Assembly (NCBI GenBank): GCA_009704705.1
Contig: WLDR01000054.1
Location: forward strand, 1-8,851
DNA length: 8,851 bases
Reading direction: 5' to 3'
From: Actinomycetota bacterium
GTDB taxonomy: Bacteria; Actinomycetota; Actinomycetes; Actinomycetales; Microbacteriaceae
This document shows, piece after piece, positions 1-4,912 of the stretch. The position numbers and the translations under genes were made by a program. A model generated the notes under the pieces. That model ran no database searches. It was not told the origin of the DNA and saw only the letters and a program-made list of their open reading frames with translations. The first letter of the stretch is position 1. Each line of letters starts with the position of its first letter.

Positions 1-1
1 C

Positions 2-1243
2 ACGATTCTCGACCAGGTGTCACCGAATAATCCTGTGCTGGTCATGAATGCGTCGATGCACTACCTCTATGCCAACAGCAAGGCGCTCGAGCTTGCTGGA
101 CTCGACGACAACACGGTGGACCCGCCCGGCGGCACTTTTGGCAGGGAGGACGGAAAGCTCAACGGTGTCATTGGTGAAGCAGCCGCGATGATGCTGACAT
201 TGGGTAATTTGCCGAAGCCAAGCCCAGCTGATTTGGCCGCGGGTATCAATCAGATTCTCAACGAATGTGCGCGGCAAGGAGTCACCTCATTGCGTGAAGG
301 CGCAACGGGAACACTCGCCGGTGTGGGTGAATTGGCGATGCTTCACCAACTCAACGCAGCCAAGCGCCTGCCCGTTCGAGTCTCGACGTCACAGTTCGCC
401 ATCATGCCCGGAAAGTCGCCCAGCCAGGTCGCGCAAACGTGGAAAGACGCCGGCGTCACGCCGTTTAGTGGCGACGAGATGGTTCGCGCAGATGCCTGGA
501 AGCTCACGGCGGACGGTTCGAACCAGGGTCGCTCCGGCTACTTCATGCAGCCGTACCTGGGTGAAGACAATGGTGGTCACGCCAACTGGACCCCCGACAC
601 AATGCGCGACGCGATCAAGGCCGGTCTCGACGATGGCTGGCAGATGACGATTCACACGAATGGTGACGCCGCCGTAGAGATGGCGGTCGAGGCACTCGAA
701 GACTTGTTGCCCGGATATGGCAAGAACGACCTTCGCCCGTTCTTCATCCACTATTCGGTGACAACGGATGACCAGATTGCGCGCACCGCAAAACTCGGCG
801 TCTCGGCAAGCCTCCTCATGAACCACGTCTACTACTGGGGTGCTGCTTTCCGCGACACCATTCTCGGGCTCGAGCGAGCAAACCGCCTCGATCGCGCCGC
901 GTCCATCATGAAGGCGGGCATCTCAACGAGTTTCCACTCCGACTACAACGTCTCCAAGGTGCACCCGTTGCTCAGCGCGCGAACTGGCGTTTTCCGTCAG
1001 ATGCAGGCGAATGGCGAGGTTCTCAACCCGGCGGAGTGTGTCACGCCCGCGCAGGCACTCGAGGCAATCACGACGAACGCGGCGTGGCAGATTCACGCGG
1101 ATGATCGCGGATCCCTCGAGGTGGGCAAACGTGCCGACTTTGCCGTCGTCGACGAGAACCCGTGGACGAGCGACCCCAACGGCTGGGATGCCATCAAGGT
1201 CAGTGCCACTTACATCGATGGCACGGTTGCCTTCGAAGCCTAA
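2..1243 (+). CDS. Amidohydrolase family 3 (YtcJ-like), 3' part of gene
   Basis: This is the C-terminal 413 codons of a metal-dependent hydrolase; the reading frame is open from base 2, so the true start lies upstream of the window. Family members are usually about 530-560 residues, so roughly a quarter is missing, including the N-terminal metal-binding HxH region. Features matching the family, numbered from the first codon here, are the segment H20-YLYANSKAL (substrate-side 'H..vNs.AL'), WKLTADGSNQGRSG around K167, IHTNGDAA with H218, FHSDYNVSKVHPL with D314 (the terminal catalytic-type Asp) and the closing block GSLEVGKRADFAVVDENP. The family hydrolyses amide or related C-N bonds in small molecules; the substrate cannot be told from sequence. 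It is probably cytoplasmic. The stop is 23 bases before the next gene on the same strand, so the two may be co-transcribed. The family call is firm, the substrate unknown. Confidence 0.9.
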   Translation, partial: TILDQVSPNNPVLVMNASMHYLYANSKALELAGLDDNTVDPPGGTFGREDGKLNGVIGEAAAMMLTLGNLPKPSPADLAAGINQILNECARQGVTSLREGATGTLAGVGELAMLHQLNAAKRLPVRVSTSQFAIMPGKSPSQVAQTWKDAGVTPFSGDEMVRADAWKLTADGSNQGRSGYFMQPYLGEDNGGHANWTPDTMRDAIKAGLDDGWQMTIHTNGDAAVEMAVEALEDLLPGYGKNDLRPFFIHYSVTTDDQIARTAKLGVSASLLMNHVYYWGAAFRDTILGLERANRLDRAASIMKAGISTSFHSDYNVSKVHPLLSARTGVFRQMQANGEVLNPAECVTPAQALEAITTNAAWQIHADDRGSLEVGKRADFAVVDENPWTSDPNGWDAIKVSATYIDGTVAFEA

Positions 1244-1253
1244 GTCGGGCGAT

Positions 1254-1266
1254 TAGGCTACTCACC
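1254..1266 (+). promoter_or_regulatory. Putative -10 box for leaderless start of the NTF2-like gene
   Basis: TAGGCT (1254-1259) ends 7 bases before the ATG at 1267, and there is no Shine-Dalgarno sequence between them. In Actinomycetota a TANNNT -10 box at this distance usually means transcription begins on the start codon. No convincing -35 is seen (TTCGAA at 1232-1237, 16-base spacer, is weak). If real, it is an internal promoter between the amidohydrolase and this gene. Confidence 0.4.
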
Positions 1267-1656
1267 ATGACGACACCTTTTGAGTCTGCCGACGAAGGCA
1301 TCAAAGCCCTGATGTCCGATTACTTCGATGCCATGCATACGCAAGACATGGAGAAATTCGACAACGTCTTTCACTCCAACTGCGTCCTTTACGGGGTCGT
1401 TGATGGGCAACTCAACATTCGCCCCTACGACGTGTACCGCGACGCGGTCGTTGCGCGCGAGTCACCGCAGAGCCTGGGTAACGCCCGTCGTGACAGCATC
1501 CTCGAATTCGACCAAATTTCACCCGAAATCGCGTGGGTCAAGCCTCAGCTCGAAATGTTTGGCGGGGTCATGCAGGATTACCTCAATCTTGTGAAGCTCG
1601 ATGGCAAGTGGTGGATCATGGCCAAGATGTGGGCGCGAGTCGGCGATTCCGCGTGA
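1267..1656 (+). CDS. NTF2-like / putative lumazine-binding family protein
   Basis: A 129-residue single-domain protein that looks like the SnoaL/NTF2-like fold, closest in feel to the 'putative lumazine-binding' group. The N-terminal helix pattern (IKALMSDYFDAMHTQDMEKF, residues 12-31) is followed by FHSNCVLYGVVDGQL, and the end carries the typical last strands DYLNLVKLDGKWWIMAKMWARV. Such proteins form a cone-shaped barrel with a pocket; some are enzymes, many bind small ligands, and no catalytic residues can be assigned here. The ATG at 1267 is chosen because the family begins about there and because longer in-frame starts lie inside the amidohydrolase gene. Its stop overlaps the GTG of the phosphatase gene, so the two are very likely translated as a pair. 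The ligand or reaction is unknown. Confidence 0.8.
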   Translation: MTTPFESADEGIKALMSDYFDAMHTQDMEKFDNVFHSNCVLYGVVDGQLNIRPYDVYRDAVVARESPQSLGNARRDSILEFDQISPEIAWVKPQLEMFGGVMQDYLNLVKLDGKWWIMAKMWARVGDSA

Positions 1657-2450
1657 CCAGTGCTGTCGACGAGCTTCGTTCCATTGCCGCCGACATCGCT
1701 CGCGAGGGCGGGGCGCTCGCTGCGCGTCGCCGAAACGAAGGCGTGAGCGTTGCCGCGTCGAAGTCGTCGGATGAAGACATCGTCACTCTGGCTGACCGCG
1801 AGGTCGAAACCTTCATTCGTGAGCGCCTACTCGAGCTTCGCCCTAATGACGGTTTCTTCGGCGAAGAAGGCGCGCGCGACTCAAGCGCCAGCGGGCTCAC
1901 CTGGTTGGTCGACCCCATCGACGGCACGGTCAACTACCTCTACAAGATTGGCTTCTACGGCGTGAGTATCGCTGTGGTCGAAGGCGAGGCAGACCCCAGC
2001 ACCTGGACAGCGCTCGCCGGTGCGGTGATGAGCCCCATCGCAGATGAGTTGTTCACGGCAACGAACGGAGGCGGGGCGTTTCTCAACGGGACGCCCATTC
2101 GCGTCAATGCCGATGTGCCGCTCAATCTGGCCCTCGTCGCAACGGGCTTCGCCTATTCGGCCGACGTCCGTGGCGAACAAGCGGAGGTGCTCACTCGAGT
2201 GGTGACCCAGGTCAGAGACATTCGTCGACTCGGTGCGTGTTCCATCGACTTGTGCTCTCTGGCAGCCGGACGCGTAGACGCATACTTTGAGCGCGAGTTG
2301 AGTCCCTGGGACTACGCAGCCGGTGGCTTGATTGCGCGCGAGGCGGGCGCGAGAGTCGAGGGGCTGAACGGCAATGCGGCGACGGGGGAGATGCTCATTG
2401 CCGCACATCCGAGTCTTTTCCCCAGCATCCACGCACTGATCACAGACTGA
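1653..2450 (+). CDS. Inositol monophosphatase family protein
   Basis: A 265-residue protein of full family length. It carries the Mg2+-dependent phosphatase signatures in order: GEE at 70-72, DPIDGT at 87-92 and WDYAAG at 219-224, giving metal ligands E71, D87, D90 and D220. The family removes phosphate from inositol 1-phosphate or related substrates; in Actinomycetota members act as inositol monophosphatases, as histidinol phosphatase (HisN) or on 3'-phosphoadenosine-type substrates, and sequence alone does not choose between them. Nothing nearby belongs to histidine synthesis. The start is GTG at 1653, whose GTGA overlaps the TGA of the NTF2-like gene, indicating translational coupling; no strong ribosome site precedes it. 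A longer frame back to 1533 runs inside the upstream gene and is rejected. Cytoplasmic, no signal peptide. Confidence 0.9.
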   Translation: MTSAVDELRSIAADIAREGGALAARRRNEGVSVAASKSSDEDIVTLADREVETFIRERLLELRPNDGFFGEEGARDSSASGLTWLVDPIDGTVNYLYKIGFYGVSIAVVEGEADPSTWTALAGAVMSPIADELFTATNGGGAFLNGTPIRVNADVPLNLALVATGFAYSADVRGEQAEVLTRVVTQVRDIRRLGACSIDLCSLAAGRVDAYFERELSPWDYAAGGLIAREAGARVEGLNGNAATGEMLIAAHPSLFPSIHALITD

Positions 2451-2476
2451 TAATTCCCGCAAAATGCCGTCTTCGG

Positions 2477-2507
2477 TTGGCGGCGATGGAGCCCTTCGGG
2501 GTAACCT
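2477..2507 (+). promoter_or_regulatory. Putative promoter for the M23 peptidase gene
   Basis: A possible -35 TTGGCG (2477-2482) and -10 TAACCT (2502-2507) lie in the 123-base gap after the phosphatase gene. The spacer is 19 bases, longer than ideal, so the -10 is more credible than the pair. It would give a leader of about 60 bases ending in a good ribosome site. Confidence 0.35.
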
Positions 2508-2562
2508 AGAGATTCCGCAACAAATCGCTGACTGGCCGACTGCTGGCCTCAGCACGAAATGT

Positions 2563-2567
2563 GAGGA
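2563..2567 (+). promoter_or_regulatory. Ribosome binding site that fixes the GTG start at 2574
   Basis: GAGGA sits 6 bases before GTG 2574, an ideal spacing. The alternative in-frame TTG at 2568 directly abuts the site with no spacing and so cannot use it. Confidence 0.7.
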
Positions 2568-2573
2568 TTGCCC

Positions 2574-3737
2574 GTGAGTAGTCGCGACAATGAGCTCGGT
2601 GCTGGTGCACCCAACGCTCTTCCGTCGCGACGGTCGTTGCGGAAGACCGCCCCGCAGGCGGATGCGCCCGATGACGTACTGAGCGAGCTTCAGCGCCAAG
2701 TCACACAGGTGCGTTCAAGCCCTGGTGCCGGTACGGGGGAACTGCGTCGTGATCGCACGCGTTTGCGTGGGGCCACCACAGCGACGACGGCCGACTCCGC
2801 TGTTCAATCCTGGGTTGATAGCGCCCCGCTTCAATCCGTCGAGACAACAACAACGGGCTCTATTTCTCTCCCCCCGGTTGTGTTGCCTCCGGTGACGCCA
2901 CCGCCCGTCACAGAGAATGCGCCTGTGCTCGCTCCGGCCACCGCTCAGATTCCCGTCGTTACAGTGCGCGAAATGGGACAAGCCCGGGGTCGCAAGCCGT
3001 CGTCGGCCGTTTCTCGCCCGGCAAAGAAAGCCACCAATCGTCGCGGATTCGCCGCACGCCTCTTCACCCTCACTGCGATGGTGTTCGTCGGGCTCATGGC
3101 CGTCGCGACATCCATTCCGGCAAACGCACTGCTTACCGCAGAGCAGGTCGCGCAGATGGCCGAGCAGAGCAAGAACCAATCGCTGGACAACATAGAAGGC
3201 CAGAGCGTGGTTGCTTCGGGTAGCGAAGAGACCGTCGGTCGTGATGGGGTCAGCGTGACTCAAGGCTTCCAAATGTCCATGCGCCGCACAGAACTGACCT
3301 ACACGAACAACCCAAACTCGAACATCCAGTGGCCATTCCACATTACGGTGCCGATTTCAGACGGTTTTGGTTACCGCGTCGCTCCGTGTAGTGGATGTTC
3401 GAGTGATCACAAGGGTGTCGACTTCGATCCCGGACTCGGCTCGCCAATCATGGCTATCGCCGACGGCACGGTCACGCAGGTTGTTGAGCAGTGGGGTGGC
3501 CTCGGCTACTACGTCATCGTCGCTCACAACGTCAACGGCCTCGTGTTCGAGAGCTGGTACGGACACATGTATCAGGGCTCCATCACGGTCGCACTCGGTC
3601 AGAGCGTCAAGCTGGGCGAAATTCTCGGTCAGGTCGGTGACACCGGCATGTCAACCGGTGCCCACCTTCACCTCGAGATTCACATGAACGGTGAGCCGGT
3701 CGACCCCTACGCGTTCCTCATCGAACACAACCGCTAG
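2574..3737 (+). CDS. Membrane-anchored M23 (LytM-type) metallopeptidase
   Basis: A 387-residue protein that probably cuts, or regulates the cutting of, peptidoglycan cross-links outside the membrane. Residues 1-160 are predicted cytoplasmic: rich in basic residues, Thr and Pro, with a proline-rich stretch at 99-112 and probably disordered. One hydrophobic segment, about 163-181, follows NRRG and ends at an Ala-x-Ala-like IPANALL, so it may be either an anchor or a cleaved signal. The peptidase domain covers about 254-382. Zinc ligands are H279 and D283 (HKGVD) and H366 in HLHLE; H364 and H331 (YGHM) are the expected catalytic histidines, so the domain looks active. C272 and C275 just before HKGVD could form a disulfide. 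The start is GTG 2574, set by the GAGGA site. It stands alone, followed by tRNA genes. Confidence 0.9.
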   Translation: MSSRDNELGAGAPNALPSRRSLRKTAPQADAPDDVLSELQRQVTQVRSSPGAGTGELRRDRTRLRGATTATTADSAVQSWVDSAPLQSVETTTTGSISLPPVVLPPVTPPPVTENAPVLAPATAQIPVVTVREMGQARGRKPSSAVSRPAKKATNRRGFAARLFTLTAMVFVGLMAVATSIPANALLTAEQVAQMAEQSKNQSLDNIEGQSVVASGSEETVGRDGVSVTQGFQMSMRRTELTYTNNPNSNIQWPFHITVPISDGFGYRVAPCSGCSSDHKGVDFDPGLGSPIMAIADGTVTQVVEQWGGLGYYVIVAHNVNGLVFESWYGHMYQGSITVALGQSVKLGEILGQVGDTGMSTGAHLHLEIHMNGEPVDPYAFLIEHNR

Positions 3738-3780
3738 TCGCGCCGGTCATTCGTGCGCTTTGGGAGGCACGGAACGTAAC

Positions 3781-3813
3781 CGGAATTTGCCATTCCGCGC
3801 GAAGTGATAATAT
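3781..3813 (+). promoter_or_regulatory. Putative promoter of the tRNA-Thr/tRNA-Met pair
   Basis: TAATAT (3808-3813) preceded by TG one base upstream makes an extended -10, with TTGCCA (3787-3792) as -35 at a short 15-base spacer. The AT-rich -10 stands out in this GC-rich DNA and lies about 32 bases before the first tRNA. The -35 falls partly in the loop of a small inverted repeat, CGGAAT/ATTCCG (3781-3786 with 3792-3797), which may also be a weak remnant of a terminator for the peptidase gene. The other bases of the 108-base gap show nothing. Confidence 0.5.
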
Positions 3814-3845
3814 TTGTCCGTGCGTTTGCCTTGTGCATTCGTCAC

Positions 3846-3917
<72 letters not shown>

Positions 3918-3961
3918 CGGTTGAGACAGTCTTCGCTTTTTGCGTGCGCCGTTTCCGCCGT

Positions 3962-4035
3962 GGCTGGGTAGCTCAGTTGGTTAGAGCGCACGACTCATAA
4001 TCGTGAGGTCGCGGGATCGTGCCCCGCTCCAGCTA
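3962..4035 (+). tRNA. tRNA-Met(CAT), elongator type
   Basis: Cloverleaf: acceptor 3962-3968 with 4028-4034 (G-T wobbles at the first and seventh pairs), D-stem GCTC/GAGC, anticodon stem CACGA/TCGTG around loop CTCATAA with CAT at 3996-3998, T-stem GCGGG/CCCGC, discriminator A4035, no encoded CCA. The anticodon stem lacks the three G-C pairs of initiators, so it is elongator Met; a lysidine-modified Ile tRNA cannot be excluded by eye but the overall sequence favours Met. The T-loop is odd: it reads ATCGTGC, so position 54 is A and 58 is T, the reverse of the near-universal T54/A58. All stems remain intact, which argues against a pseudogene. Confidence 0.88.
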
Positions 4036-4077
4036 CAAAATAGAAAAGTCCCCTTCATGGGGACTGTTCTATTTTGT
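4035..4077 (+). terminator. Long symmetric hairpin, probable bidirectional terminator
   Basis: An 11-base outer arm (4035-4045) pairs perfectly with 4067-4077, then one A/G mismatch, then a 7-base inner stem AGTCCCC/GGGGACT (4047-4053 with 4059-4065) and a 5-base loop. The outer arms are A-rich on the left and T-rich on the right, so the RNA from either strand has a GC stem followed by a U-rich tract. It lies between the tRNA pair on the + strand and hicAB on the - strand, which converge here. The first base of the stem is the discriminator base of tRNA-Met. Confidence 0.82.
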
Positions 4078-4084
4078 GCTGTCG

Positions 4085-4214
4085 CGAGGGGTTGCACGAT
4101 CCCGGGGATCTGGGGACCCACGCTGGAAGCGGGGCATGGCCCCGCGCGTGGGAGCCCGCTCCAGCGCTAAAGCATCGCCAAACCGTCGGGGACCGCTCCA
4201 GCCCATGCGAGGCC
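4085..4214. other. GC-rich structured non-coding segment beyond tRNA-Met
   Basis: No credible gene is seen between the terminator and hicB. The segment holds inverted repeats able to form two competing hairpins (4117-4152 and 4121-4166), two further copies of CCGCTCCAGC (4156-4165 and 4193-4202), a 10-base run that also ends the tRNA-Met T-arm and acceptor (4024-4033), and an inverted copy of part of the T-arm (GCACGATCCCG at 4094-4104 against 4012-4022). Open frames reading through it on the + strand lie opposite hicB and resemble nothing known. It could be a worn integration scar, a structured 3' end of the hicAB transcript, or a small repeat family. Confidence 0.45.
4117..4166. repeat. Two overlapping, mutually exclusive inverted repeats
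   Basis: Fold A: CCCACGC (4117-4123) with GCGTGGG (4146-4152) and, stacked inside, GCGGGGC (4129-4135) with GCCCCGC (4139-4145) around a 3-base loop, with a 5-base bulge on the left. Fold B: CGCTGGA-A-GCGGG (4121-4133, one bulged A) with CCCGCTCCAGCG (4155-4166). The two share bases and cannot form together. No T-run follows either, so neither is a standard terminator. Confidence 0.6.
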
Positions 4215-4586
4215 CTACTTGCCAGCGAGTTGACTCACGCGACCAACAGACACCCCGAGCAACTCCGCGATATCGCCCCCGGAGAAGTGCTGTGCGCGAA
4301 GTTCTGAAACAACGAGGCGGGTCTGACTCGCCGCCGCCTTCTGCAATTCGGCTGCGCGGCGAGTAGCTGCCCTAGCCGCCAACACTTCGTTGCCTAGTTC
4401 ACCTAAATCAGGCACGAGAACTATCTCAAATGCTGAATGGTCAATGGTCGACTCAACGGTGTCGAGGAAATCGATAACTTGCTGTCGAGCGTTCCGGAGC
4501 TTGCGAACCTGAGTGATGTTCTCCGGATCAATCTCCAGTTCCCATCCGCCTCTCCAAGGCCGCGCTTTCACGTTAAGTGTTTTCAT
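4215..4586 (-). CDS. hicB: HicB-family antitoxin
   Basis: A 123-residue protein read on the - strand. The N-terminal part (MKTLNVKARPWRGGWELEID, then ITQVRKLRNARQQVIDFL up to residue 41) matches the short degenerate HicB fold that binds the HicA toxin; the actinobacterial form with 'GWELHI...TQ...L..A' is well known. Residues 66-100 are an Ala/Arg-rich helix, and 101-121 (FSGGDIAELLGVSVGRVSQL) form a helix-turn-helix of the kind that binds the operon's own promoter. The ATG at 4586 overlaps the TGA of hicA by four bases (ATGA), and GAGGA at 4594-4598 (complement) sits 7 bases ahead of it, so it can be translated well. Toxin-first order is usual for hicAB. It would neutralise HicA and repress the operon. 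Confidence 0.8.
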   Translation of the reverse strand: MKTLNVKARPWRGGWELEIDPENITQVRKLRNARQQVIDFLDTVESTIDHSAFEIVLVPDLGELGNEVLAARAATRRAAELQKAAASQTRLVVSELRAQHFSGGDIAELLGVSVGRVSQLAGK

Positions 4587-4774
4587 GACATGTTCCTCAC
4601 TTCGTCAATCGCGTTCAAAACTATTCGAGTCACACCGGGCGAAACTTCTCGCGTCTGCGTGATTGTCACGGGGCGTTTTAGCAACGGATGCGCCCATTTT
4701 TCGTGATCCCCTTTGCCTTCTTTTGAGACGAACCCAGCTTCCAGAAGGAGCTTGACGAGGTCCCGCCTTTTCAT
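4583..4774 (-). CDS. hicA: HicA-family mRNA interferase toxin
   Basis: A 63-residue protein on the - strand, normal size for HicA, which has a double-stranded-RNA-binding-like fold and cleaves mRNA. It begins MKRRDLVKLLLEAGFVSKEGKGDHEKWAHP; the GDHEKW segment (H24) is the conserved 'G.H..W/Y' motif carrying the catalytic histidine, and the later VTITQTREVSPGVTRIVLN corresponds to the 'vPiP.h.ei..g....Il' end of the family. ATG at 4774 is chosen because HicA proteins begin at this MKRR-like helix; the frame is open back to a TTG at 4816, but those codons lie in the predicted promoter, and GTG at 4783 is a possible alternative. It sits directly ahead of hicB with a four-base overlap. No frameshift or missing residue is seen, so the system may be functional. 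Confidence 0.8.
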   Translation of the reverse strand: MKRRDLVKLLLEAGFVSKEGKGDHEKWAHPLLKRPVTITQTREVSPGVTRIVLNAIDEVRNMS

Positions 4775-4788
4775 TGGTTTCACGAAAA

Positions 4789-4816
4789 CTTTATACCCCC
4801 TAAATTTTTTCGCCAA
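4789..4816 (-). promoter_or_regulatory. Putative hicAB promoter
   Basis: On the - strand TATAAA (4795-4790) is a near-consensus -10 box, and TTGGCG (4816-4811) is a candidate -35 at a 15-base spacer. Transcription would begin near 4783, giving a very short or no leader before ATG 4774 or GTG 4783. No clear palindromic operator for HicB was found in the 138-base gap shared with the divergent decarboxylase gene. Confidence 0.5.
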
Positions 4817-4899
4817 GCGGGGTCATCCTGACTTTGTGCGGAAAATCGGCCAGATTGAGGGCGGGACAACTGCCAATGCCGTTCGCACCCGAATGGTCG

Positions 4900-4912
4900 T
4901 AGCCTGAGGGCT
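4900..4912 (+). promoter_or_regulatory. Putative -10 box for leaderless start of the decarboxylase
   Basis: TAGCCT (4900-4905) ends 7 bases before ATG 4913. The GAGGG in between is only 2 bases from the ATG, too close to act as a ribosome site, which favours a leaderless transcript. No clear -35 is visible. Confidence 0.4.

Noticed and set aside
2568..2573. TTG start for the M23 peptidase
   Set aside because: It touches the GAGGA ribosome site with no spacing; GTG 2574 has the ideal 6-base gap.
1881..2699. 272-codon open frame on the - strand
   Set aside because: It runs opposite the phosphatase gene, the intergenic gap and the start of the peptidase gene, with no recognisable motif.
4019..4366. 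+ strand open frames over the structured segment and hicB
   Set aside because: The frame begins inside the tRNA-Met T-arm and continues opposite hicB; composition is Arg/Pro/Ser-rich and no family resemblance is seen.
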